Assembly: GCF_002289565.1 (NCBI RefSeq)
Contig: NZ_NTFY01000031.1
Location: 122,336 to 186,335, forward strand
Direction: 5' to 3'
Length of the DNA stretch: 64,000 nt
From: Rhodopirellula sp. SM50
Lineage (GTDB): Bacteria > Planctomycetota > Planctomycetia > Pirellulales > Pirellulaceae
Position 1 is the first letter of the stretch, and every line of letters begins with the position of its first letter. A program made the translations under genes and the position numbers. The notes beneath the pieces are model-generated. The model saw nothing but the letters and a program-made list of their open reading frames with translations. It did no database searches and was not told where the DNA came from. Below, in pieces: positions 43,951 through 53,475 of this stretch.

Positions 43951-45524
43951 TGACTAAAACGAGTAACACGAGCACCAATGGTTGCTGTCCAGGCTTGAGC
44001 CGATTCCTCGGCAGTACGAGCCGACGGACGGGCGCGACCGAACGCGTCAAGGTTGCACGCCAACGCTGGCTATCGTTGGTGATCGGTGCCATCCTTGCCA
44101 CCAACGTTGCGGGGCAAGGGCCCGTTTTGAACGGGCAGCGTATGGACGGATACAAGGGCATCTGGTTCACCCTCGGCCAGTTCTACGGCAAAGGAAGCGA
44201 TGGGCAGCCCTATGGAAAAGCGTCGCGAAAGCCGGTGTTTCCCTATGGTGATAAATACTCCGGCGGACTGGGGACCTACACCGCCAAGCACACGCCGCTG
44301 GCGATTCATTGTCCCCAGGTCGAGAAGACGTTTTTTGTTTATGGCGGAACGATGGGGCCAAACGATCGGCATCTGCTGTGCATGGTTTCGTATTACGATC
44401 ACGCCTTGAACCGGGTTCCCAAGCCCGTTGTGGTCCATGACAAACAAACCGTCAATGATCCACACGACAACCCCAGCATCGCCGTCGACGATGCCGGCTA
44501 CCTCTGGATTTTCGTGAGCGGTCGTGGACGCGTGCGACCGGGGTTCAAGTACAAGAGCAACAAGCCGTACAGCATCGATGGTTTTGAATTGATTTCTGAG
44601 GAAGAGATGACGTATCCGCAACCGCATCATGTCGCGGGCGAAGGGTTCTTGCATCTGTTTACCAAGTACACCGGTGTCCGCGAGCTGTACTGGGAAACCA
44701 GCGATGACGGTGTCACGTGGACCGCCGATCAAAAACTGGCCGGTATTCGCGAGCCGGGTGATAGTCGTGGCGGACACTACCAGACCAGCGCGACGCGCGG
44801 CGGACTGACCGGTACATTCTTCAATCGGCATCCCAACGGTGTCGTCGACCAACGCACCGATCTTTATTATGTCCAGACACCGGACCGGGGGCAGACGTGG
44901 ACGACGGTCGATGGAACGCCGGTCCAACCGCCTGTTCAGGATGTCGCATCCCCGGCGCGCGTGATCGACTATGCCTCGCAAAAGTTGAACGTCTATTTAA
45001 AGGACATGGGGTTCGATCGCGAGGGACATCCGGTCCTGCTGTACGTCACCAGCCCAGGCCATGAGCCGGGACCGCCGAACGACCCTCGTCATTTCCGCGT
45101 GACCCGCTGGGATGGAGAGGCATGGAAAACGTCGATCGTCTGCGGCACCGACCACAATTACGACATGGGCAGTTTGTATCTGGACGAGCAAACCTGGACC
45201 TGTCGCGTTCCGTCTGAGCCGGGACCGCAACCCTACCAAGGCGGCGGCGAATTGGTGACGTGGACGAGCGTGGATCAGGGGGCGACGTGGCAGCGGGAAA
45301 TGCAAATCACATCCGATAGTGAACGCAACCACAATTACGCGCGTCGTCCGATCGGAGCCAAGGATCCGTTTTTCGTTTTTTGGGCCGACGGGGATCCGAC
45401 CAAGCTGAGCGAAAGCCACCTGTACTTTGCCGATTCAACCGGCAAGCGTGTCTGGGAGTTGCCCTATGAGATGGAGGGTGAACTCGCCGAACCGGTACGG
45501 GTGACGGCGTCGATTGACGAGTGA
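43950..45524 (+). CDS. BNR-repeat-containing protein (BNR_4 type), N-terminal membrane/signal segment
   Basis: 524 residues; the ATG shares its first base with the upstream TGA. A hydrophobic stretch WLSLVIGAILATNVAGQ (about 41-57) after a basic leader serves as signal or anchor. The body opens with MDGYKGIWFTLGQFYGKGSD and contains several sialidase-like BNR/Asp-box strands: ETSDDGVTWT, TPDRGQTWTTVDG, SVDQGATWQREM. NPSIAVDDAGYLWIFVSGRG is typical of PF15892-like proteins. These bind or hydrolyse glycans; no sialidase catalytic set can be assigned. It pairs with the PQQ-propeller as a two-gene secreted unit. Confidence 0.88.
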   Translation: MTKTSNTSTNGCCPGLSRFLGSTSRRTGATERVKVARQRWLSLVIGAILATNVAGQGPVLNGQRMDGYKGIWFTLGQFYGKGSDGQPYGKASRKPVFPYGDKYSGGLGTYTAKHTPLAIHCPQVEKTFFVYGGTMGPNDRHLLCMVSYYDHALNRVPKPVVVHDKQTVNDPHDNPSIAVDDAGYLWIFVSGRGRVRPGFKYKSNKPYSIDGFELISEEEMTYPQPHHVAGEGFLHLFTKYTGVRELYWETSDDGVTWTADQKLAGIREPGDSRGGHYQTSATRGGLTGTFFNRHPNGVVDQRTDLYYVQTPDRGQTWTTVDGTPVQPPVQDVASPARVIDYASQKLNVYLKDMGFDREGHPVLLYVTSPGHEPGPPNDPRHFRVTRWDGEAWKTSIVCGTDHNYDMGSLYLDEQTWTCRVPSEPGPQPYQGGGELVTWTSVDQGATWQREMQITSDSERNHNYARRPIGAKDPFFVFWADGDPTKLSESHLYFADSTGKRVWELPYEMEGELAEPVRVTASIDE

Positions 45525-45801
45525 GTGATCACGCGCCGCTCGCTGACGCTTCCCGCTGGGGTACCATACCAGCACGTGGCGTGAGCCAGTGGCGTGTGTG
45601 GTTTGGGGTTGATCACGCGCCGGTCGCTGACGCATCCCGCTGGGGTGCCGCTCGCTGACGCGTCCCGCTGGGGCGCCGCTCGCTGACGCTTCCCGCTGGG
45701 GTGACGCTCGCTGACGCTTCCCGTTGGGGTGACGCTCGCTGACGCATCCCGCTGGGGTGCCGCTCGCTGACGCGTCCCGCTGGGGTGTCGGTGCCGGGGC
45801 T
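45525..45801. other. Convergent intergenic gap containing a 28-bp tandem repeat array
   Basis: Lies between the BNR-protein stop (45524) and rsmA stop (45802). Apart from the tandem repeat there is one isolated related unit (45527-45561) and a stretch ACGTGGCGTGAGCCAGTGGC related to repeats near 48840 and 60530. No gene is seen. Confidence 0.7.
45611..45786 (+). repeat. Six tandem 28-bp units
   Basis: The unit core CGCTCGCTGACGCGTCCC, followed by GCTGGGG, repeats with exact 28-bp spacing (core starts 45623, 45651, 45679, 45707, 45735, 45763) with a few substitutions. A second array of the same unit, in the opposite orientation, lies at 60716-60825. Units are directly adjacent with no spacers, so this is not CRISPR. 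Confidence 0.93.
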
Positions 45802-46709
45802 CTATCCTACATTTCCCTCGGCGATCCGCAGGGCTTCGACCAGTTGTTGGATTTGTTCGACGGACAATTCTTCCGCACGCGCGGTCTCGCCGTGCCCGAG
45901 TGACTGCAGGATCTGGTCGACTTGGGACTTGTCCAGCCGGTTCTTCATCGCGCTGATGACGTTGCTGCGCAAGAACTTTCGACGGTGGAAAAACAGCGCG
46001 CGGACCGTCTGGTGAAAATAGTCCAGGTCGGCGATGGCGTCGCGTTTGTGGTGATCCAGATCCAATCGGATCACGGCGGAGTCGACTTTGGGTCGCGGCC
46101 AAAACACTTTGGGGCCGAGAATGCGTACGATCTCGGCGTGACACATCGACTGAATCCAAATGCTCAGTGCGCCGTAGTCCTTGGTCCCGGGCGTGGCGAC
46201 GATCCGTTCGGCCAGTTCTTTTTGGATCGTCACAACCATCGCATCGGGCGGCGGCGTCTGATGCAGCAGATTGGAGATGATCGGTGTGGCGACGTTGTAG
46301 GGGAGGTTGGCGACCAACAAGAAGCGCGCGTCCTGGCCGATGCGTTGCATGGCCTCGACGACCAAACCTTTCAAGTCGTCGCGCAAGGAGTTCTTGTTCC
46401 GCAGCGCGTCGCCTTGGAGCAGTTTAACATTCGGCCGCCCGGCCAGTTCTTCGCTGGCCAGTTGGTGCAGATTCATGTCAATCTCGATCGACAACACGGC
46501 ACCGGCAGCATCAGAGAGTCGTGAGGTGAGTGAGCCGACCCCCGTTCCGACTTCTAAGACCACGTCGGTTTTCCGCAGTTCGGCCGAGTTCGCGATCAGG
46601 TCGACCAGGTTCAGATCGATCAAAAAGTTCTGGCCGTACTTGGAAACGGGCCGCAACCCGGCTTCGGCGAGTCGTTTGGACAGGTAGCTGGCTGTTTGAC
46701 GTGGTTGAT

Positions 46710-46713
<4 letters not shown>
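45802..46713 (-). CDS. rsmA: 16S rRNA dimethyladenosine transferase RsmA (KsgA)
   Basis: 303 residues. It dimethylates two adjacent adenines near the 3' end of 16S rRNA during small-subunit maturation. Motif I region: [16 protein letters not shown] then [20 protein letters not shown]; motif IV is the diagnostic [20 protein letters not shown]. The C-terminal helical domain ([34 protein letters not shown]) is complete. Its start overlaps the stop of ribE by 4 nt. Confidence 0.97.
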
Positions 46714-48787
<2,074 letters not shown>

Positions 48788-48806
48788 AAAAGATTGTCAG
48801 CGTGGT

Positions 48807-48861
48807 GCGTCAGCGACCGGCGCGTGGGGTGTTTTTACACACACGCGCCACTGGCTGACGC
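48807..48861 (+). terminator. Long imperfect hairpin after eno
   Basis: An imperfect 20-bp inverted repeat (GCGTCAGCGACCGGCGCGTG and its near complement ending at 48861) with GGCGCGTG/CACGCGCC as its strongest core encloses TTTTT. It sits 20 nt after the eno stop. It may end eno transcription. Its arms also belong to the dispersed 'GCGCCACTGGCTGACGC' repeat seen near 60529. Confidence 0.55.
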
Positions 48862-48879
48862 TGCGTGCTGCGGTCAGCA

Positions 48880-49488
48880 CTACACGTCCAAGTCATCCAA
48901 CTGGTCGATCAGGTTGTCCAGGTTCTCGTCCGATCGCGGCGAGGCGGCGGCGACCGGAGCCGGTTGGCGAGGTGCTGCGGTAACCGTGATTGGACGTGCC
49001 GTGGCTTCAGCGTCCTTGTTCGCAGCGGGTTCAATCGGCGCCGAGCCGGCAGATCCCAGGGCACCGAGTCCCAGGGCACCGAGCGATACGGTTTTGACAC
49101 TCAACGAAGCCCTCAGACGATCCAACTCCGCGATGATCTTTTGGACGTCATTGTGTTTGGTCAAATCAAACAGAAACAGACGTCGCGGTGACTGCCTCGG
49201 GGCAAACGGTCCGTCCGGATCGAGTTGATGGGGACAGCGCGATCCATGAAACTCGATCGCTGCGAGCACGTCCAGCATCTCCGGCTCCGATCGCCAATCG
49301 AGAACTGCCGAGGGTACCGTGATGGAGTCCAAGGTCATGCGGTCGGTGGAATCGTCCGCGAGGGAATCGAATCGCCCGACCAAGGTCAAGTCGAGGCCGG
49401 CTCGTCCGATCAGGTGACCGACTAAGGATTCCGCCAGACCGGCAGCCGAGGCGGGCGGGTTTTGGACAAGGATGACGGGCAGTCGCAT
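48880..49488 (-). CDS. Uncharacterised protein with low-complexity C-terminus
   Basis: 202 residues. The N-terminal part (MRLPVILVQNPPASAAGLAE, then SLVGHLIGRAGLDLTLVGRF) has an alternating hydrophobic pattern like an alpha/beta domain, and TVPSAVLDWRSEPEMLDVLA a Trp-Glu core. The middle segment RRLFLFDLTKHNDVQKIIAE ('LFDL...') could be a strand-helix unit. The C-terminal about 70 residues are Ala/Pro/Ser-rich with LGALGLGALG and end LDNLIDQLDDLDV. No family recognised. It is on the same strand as the P-loop protein upstream (119 nt gap), possibly co-transcribed. Confidence 0.7.
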   Translation of the reverse strand: MRLPVILVQNPPASAAGLAESLVGHLIGRAGLDLTLVGRFDSLADDSTDRMTLDSITVPSAVLDWRSEPEMLDVLAAIEFHGSRCPHQLDPDGPFAPRQSPRRLFLFDLTKHNDVQKIIAELDRLRASLSVKTVSLGALGLGALGSAGSAPIEPAANKDAEATARPITVTAAPRQPAPVAAASPRSDENLDNLIDQLDDLDV

Positions 49489-49606
49489 CGGAGCAGGCCG
49501 TGGGGGAGCGGGGGCGGAATCGGGAGGGCGTCTGGGGCGGTGCGTTCAACCTGGCATGCTGAGAGCGTTTTGATTGGAGCAATAACGCCGCAGCGAGATG
49601 TCTACG

Positions 49607-50305
49607 TCAGCCGTGGAATTTCAGTTCGTGCGCGTTTGCGTCTTCGACCATATCATACATCTCGAACCAGAGTTCCCTGACATTGGTCTTCGGCGTCAGT
49701 GGTCGGTCTTTCAAATGGCCATCGATCATCTTGCGAAGCTCGTACGGCGAATCGGACAGCAGGTCGTCTGCCAGGGAGCGAATCAATTTGGAGTTCGCTC
49801 GGGTTTCGTGGAGCACCGTCCATCCGGGCATGCGATAGTGGCACGTCGCGAGCAAGGTCAGTTTTCGATTCGAAGCCATTCGTGCGACGCGTAGCCTGGA
49901 AAGGTGTGTCATCTGCTCCCAGCCATCGACGACCAACAGTCCGTCTTGGGGAAGTTCCATCAGCCCGTCGCGAATTCGCTTGCCGGCTCGAAATCGCTCC
50001 ACCAAACGTTTCCTAAGGCTCATGGAGGGATCATTACTGAGCTGATGGAACGCGACCTGGGGATAACTCCGTTGAAGCTTGGGCAGAAAAGTATGCAGCA
50101 GCGTCGATTTTCCGGTCCCGTGGGGGCCGACGATCAGCGCACGGCGGGTGCTTTTCAGCTTCGCCAGCAGTGATTCCAGTTGCGAGTCCACGTTGTGTGG
50201 ACTGGTCGCGTTGGCTCCGTGGGAGAACCGATACACGACCTGTGACGGCGCAATGAACGACGTCGAAAATGGATTCGTGGGCTGGAATTCAAACGACGGC
50301 TTCAA
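49607..50305 (-). CDS. Small AAA/P-loop ATPase of unknown role
   Basis: 232 residues. Walker A RRALIVGPHGTGKSTLLHTF at about 54-73, Walker B-like DGLLVVDGWEQMTHLSRLR with Asp in the usual hydrophobic strand. ASNRKLTLLATCHYRMPGWT provides a sensor-1-like polar residue. It resembles the ATPase half of ORC/AAA_16 or 'ATP-binding' proteins, without an obvious effector domain. The gene starts at 50305, with repeat copy B upstream. The ORF downstream (48880-49488) may be its partner, but this is only positional. Confidence 0.8.
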   Translation of the reverse strand: MKPSFEFQPTNPFSTSFIAPSQVVYRFSHGANATSPHNVDSQLESLLAKLKSTRRALIVGPHGTGKSTLLHTFLPKLQRSYPQVAFHQLSNDPSMSLRKRLVERFRAGKRIRDGLMELPQDGLLVVDGWEQMTHLSRLRVARMASNRKLTLLATCHYRMPGWTVLHETRANSKLIRSLADDLLSDSPYELRKMIDGHLKDRPLTPKTNVRELWFEMYDMVEDANAHELKFHG

Positions 50306-50709
50306 GGAACGCTCTCTCGATCGTTTTCGGGAACAAGGTGATTTGCGGCCATCGGTCGAAAATCACAGAGATCGAACGGCCCCACACACCGATCTCCATC
50401 CGGATCAGTATAGCCGAAACGCGGTGGTGAGCGTCTATGGGCTCAAATCCAATACCGCTAAGTGGAGCGTCGATTCCTTAGGTTGGGGGCCGTAGGCTCG
50501 CGTCAAACGGCTGATGATCATCAGGCATCAGCCGGTTCGCGCCAGCGTCCGGGCCTACTTTTTGATGTTCACTTGACGGTCTTGGGCTTGAATCGCCGGG
50601 CCGCTCGCCAATGTGTGCGCTCCCCCCCCTTTCGTTGTCCAGGTCGCCTATCCCGCCCAGTTGCCGTCAATTCCCGGATTGCGCTTGACCTTGTCTTTTA
50701 CAACAGCCT
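50306..50709. other. About 400-nt divergent gap containing palindrome copy B
   Basis: Lies between the P-loop ATPase start and the cNMP/ferredoxin gene start. It holds the palindromic element 50449-50588 and must carry promoters for both genes. No gene is seen. The tract 50600-50709 is the likely promoter/leader of the redox module. Confidence 0.6.
50449..50588 (+). repeat. Palindromic element, copy B (diverged)
   Basis: Same order of blocks as copy A: AATACCGCTAAGT at the left end, CCGTAGGCTCGCG, AAACGGCTGATG, then CATCAGCCGGTTCGCGCCAG, CGTCCGGGCC, and ACTTGACGGTCTTGGGCT at the right end. It has the same core orientation as copy A; its terminal repeats have several mismatches, so it is probably older. 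Confidence 0.85.
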
Positions 50710-52548
50710 ATGGAAGGGTCGATGGACTCGACCCCGACAATTCCGGTACAGCGTCCCAGTCGATGGGATGAACCGCTCGACGCATCCATGACGGATGCCG
50801 ATGTCGCGTGGCTGCGCACGCGCGGCCCGTTCAATCAGATGGATCAATCTGCGTTTCCCCGTGCCACACCGCTGTCGGGAATCTTGCGCTACGATTGTCG
50901 GCTACATCGCGTCGAGCCCGGCGAGGTGATCGTCCGCGAAGGCGATTACGGAAACAGTGCATTTTTGTTGATCACCGGCAACGTTCGCGTGCTGGTCGAT
51001 TCGTTGACCGATCGGCAACTCGGTCGCCAACCGACTCGCTCGATCGGCTGGGGCGAAGCCTTGTCGCGGTTCTTGCGACGTTCGCCCCACCCGGAAACGC
51101 GAACCCCTGAGCAGGTCAGCATCAATGCGGGAGCGGGGGGCCACCAATCGATTCGCCAGGTCGATGATCGCCCGGCAATATTCTTGCAGGACATCGAGGG
51201 CGTGCTGCGGCGACACGAGAGTGTTTCGCTGGGGCCTGGAGAGTTGTTCGGCGAAGTGGCGGCAATGTATCGCTCGCCGCGAACGGCCACCGTGATCGCC
51301 GAAACCGAAGCGGCGTTGGTCGAGATCCGTTGGCAGGGATTGCGAATCCTGCGTCGCGACCGTCGCTTCGCCGACACCTTGGAACAACATTATCGCCGGC
51401 ATTGGTTGCCCGTCCACCTTCGTGAAATCCCATTGTTGCGTTACCTGCCGGAAGAAAACATGCAACGCGTGATCGAGGCGACGGAGCTTCGGTCGTACGG
51501 TCGGATGGAATGGAACGCCGATTACAAGAAGACCCGTAAGCTGCATCCGGCTGATCAAATCGCATCGGAACCCTTGGTCGTCGATCAAGGGCAACTGCCG
51601 ACCGAGTTGATTGTGGTGCGGAGCGGTTTTGGACGGATGTGCGTGCGTCACGGTGCGGCGCATCGAACCGTCGCCTATCTGGGCAAGGGCCACTTATTCG
51701 GAATCGAAGAGATCGCCTACAACGCGATGCGTCCCGAATCGATGCGCCCGATCCATTACCAACACTCGCTGCGGGCCGTCGGTTTCTTGGACGCACTTTC
51801 GATCCCGATCGAGGTGTTTGCGGCGGAGGTATTGCCGCATATCCGCAAGTCCGAGTTGCCCGAGAGCGCCCGATCGCTGCAGAAATCCTTTACCGAAAAA
51901 CGAACGGATCGGCGTCGCGTTCGCAGCGACCAGCGGAGCGAAGCGGCGGATCGTTTTTCGCCAGATCCGTCGCAGGACGTCGAGCACGCGGCCGGTGTCA
52001 GTTTCGAGTCGACGAGCTTGTTGGAGTTTATCGTTCAGCATCGGTTGAACAACGGTCGTGAAGCGATGGTGATTGATTTGCATCGCTGCACCCGCTGCGA
52101 CGATTGTGTCAAAGCCTGCGCGGACGTCCACGACGGCAATCCGCGATTCGTTCGACAAGGAATCGTTCACGACCGTTTGCAGTTCGTTCAAGCCTGCATG
52201 CATTGCAGCGATCCGGTTTGCATGATCGGCTGTCCCACCGGGGCGATCGCGCGTGATCAGAATACGGGCGTGGTTTCGATCCACGATCCGATCTGTGTCG
52301 GCTGTGGGGTTTGTGCTGCGGCATGCCCGTACGAGAACATCGCGATGGCGGAGGTCGTCGATCGCAAAGGCCGTCCCTACATCGATGAGAAAAGTGGCAA
52401 AGCGATTCGTAAAGCGGCCAAATGCGATCAGTGCAGTGGGCTGCCGTCGGGACCGGCGTGCGCCGCCGCTTGCCCGCACGATGCACTCGTCCGAATCGAC
52501 TTGAGCGAATCACCACCGCTGTCTCAGTGGCTGGAAAAACGGAGCTAG
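50710..52548 (+). CDS. Cyclic-nucleotide-binding-domain / four [4Fe-4S] ferredoxin fusion protein
   Basis: 612 residues from the ATG at 50710; an ATG at 50722 is an alternative. The first cNMP-binding fold spans about 60-215: RVEPGEVIVREGDYGNSAFL, then an insert of about 60 residues, then GPGELFGEVAAMYRSPRTAT, which keeps the Gly-Glu and Arg of a nucleotide-binding cassette. A second, degenerate fold (about 235-375) has GKGHLFGIEEIAY but no binding Arg. A basic linker leads to a DmsB/HybA-type ferredoxin domain with 16 Cys in four clusters: 460-463-466-470, 496-499-504-508, 529-532-535-539, 572-575-584-588. No signal peptide, so it is cytosolic. It likely passes electrons to or from the membrane cytochrome encoded next, perhaps gated by a cyclic nucleotide (inferred). 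Confidence 0.92.
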   Translation: MEGSMDSTPTIPVQRPSRWDEPLDASMTDADVAWLRTRGPFNQMDQSAFPRATPLSGILRYDCRLHRVEPGEVIVREGDYGNSAFLLITGNVRVLVDSLTDRQLGRQPTRSIGWGEALSRFLRRSPHPETRTPEQVSINAGAGGHQSIRQVDDRPAIFLQDIEGVLRRHESVSLGPGELFGEVAAMYRSPRTATVIAETEAALVEIRWQGLRILRRDRRFADTLEQHYRRHWLPVHLREIPLLRYLPEENMQRVIEATELRSYGRMEWNADYKKTRKLHPADQIASEPLVVDQGQLPTELIVVRSGFGRMCVRHGAAHRTVAYLGKGHLFGIEEIAYNAMRPESMRPIHYQHSLRAVGFLDALSIPIEVFAAEVLPHIRKSELPESARSLQKSFTEKRTDRRRVRSDQRSEAADRFSPDPSQDVEHAAGVSFESTSLLEFIVQHRLNNGREAMVIDLHRCTRCDDCVKACADVHDGNPRFVRQGIVHDRLQFVQACMHCSDPVCMIGCPTGAIARDQNTGVVSIHDPICVGCGVCAAACPYENIAMAEVVDRKGRPYIDEKSGKAIRKAAKCDQCSGLPSGPACAAACPHDALVRIDLSESPPLSQWLEKRS

Positions 52549-52623
52549 TGCGATGGTGGGCAACATCAGCGTCGGCCGTTGGGCCGATCAGGGAAGTTCG
52601 TGGATGCCAGGGGAGTTGCAAGC

Positions 52624-53454
52624 GTGAATCGTTCGCAGGGTCCCAGTTTGAGAACACGTCGCCTGGTCGCATTGCCGGTGACGTTGGTCGTGATCGCGAT
52701 CTTTTGGGGAATCACCCGCTGGGAAACATCACGCCTGGGGATGCCGGCCTTCTTCACCGGTTTCACTCTGTTGGCGGGACTGTTCCTGTTGATGCTGCTG
52801 GGTGTGCGACGTCGTTTGCCGTTTTGGCCGCTGGGCAGCGTCAGCACCTGGACGCAGATCCATCTTTACGTGGGTGTTTTTACGACCGCAATCTATGTGC
52901 TTCACGTTCCGGCGTTAATCGCCGGTGGCGTCCTGGAGGGTTGTTTGTCGATCCTTTTTTTGATGGTCACCGCGAGCGGTTTTTATGGGATCTATGCCAG
53001 TCGCACGCTGCCGAAAAAACTCACGGCGGTCGAAGGCCAACATCGTTTCGACCGCATCGATTGGGTGCGGAATCAAATCGCCGCGGCAGCCGACAAGGCC
53101 TGCCGCCAAATCAGCGAAACGTCGGCCAAGCAGGTGCTCGAGACGTTCTACCAGCAGGCCTTGTCACCGTTTTTTATCAGCCGTCCGACGCTCGCCTATG
53201 TGATCGCGCCAAACGGAAATCGTCGCCGCAGGTTACTCGGCGACCTGAAAGAATTGGATCGCTATCTGGAGGACGACGGGCGACGCGTTGCGGGGCAGTT
53301 GGCGGCCTTGGTGCGTCGCCGCGACGATCTGGATTATCAATTTGCTTTGCAGCTACGACTGCGTTGCTGGGTGGTGTTTCATTCGCTGCTGTCGCTGGTG
53401 TTGTTGGCTGTGTCGCTGATTCACATGGTGATCGTGTTGCGGCTGGTGGGTTGA
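52624..53454 (+). CDS. Five-helix membrane cytochrome b-like subunit
   Basis: 276 residues from a GTG at 52624, preceded by AGGGGAG at suitable spacing; a TTG at 52579 would add 15 residues. Predicted transmembrane helices lie at about 13-32, 40-60, 78-100, 103-125 and 248-272. Helix 3 holds His80 and His94, helix 5 His253 and His267: two His-x13-His pairs, the arrangement that binds two stacked b hemes across a membrane. A cytosolic or periplasmic helical domain (about 130-245) lies between helices 4 and 5. It should link the upstream iron-sulfur protein with the downstream multiheme cytochrome c. I do not recognise a named family. Confidence 0.85.
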   Translation: MNRSQGPSLRTRRLVALPVTLVVIAIFWGITRWETSRLGMPAFFTGFTLLAGLFLLMLLGVRRRLPFWPLGSVSTWTQIHLYVGVFTTAIYVLHVPALIAGGVLEGCLSILFLMVTASGFYGIYASRTLPKKLTAVEGQHRFDRIDWVRNQIAAAADKACRQISETSAKQVLETFYQQALSPFFISRPTLAYVIAPNGNRRRRLLGDLKELDRYLEDDGRRVAGQLAALVRRRDDLDYQFALQLRLRCWVVFHSLLSLVLLAVSLIHMVIVLRLVG

Positions 53455-53475
53455 GGACGAGGCACAAAGCAAGTC

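Noticed and set aside
45611..45786. 28-bp repeats as a CRISPR array
   Set aside because: Units are directly adjacent with no unique spacers, and no cas gene is present.
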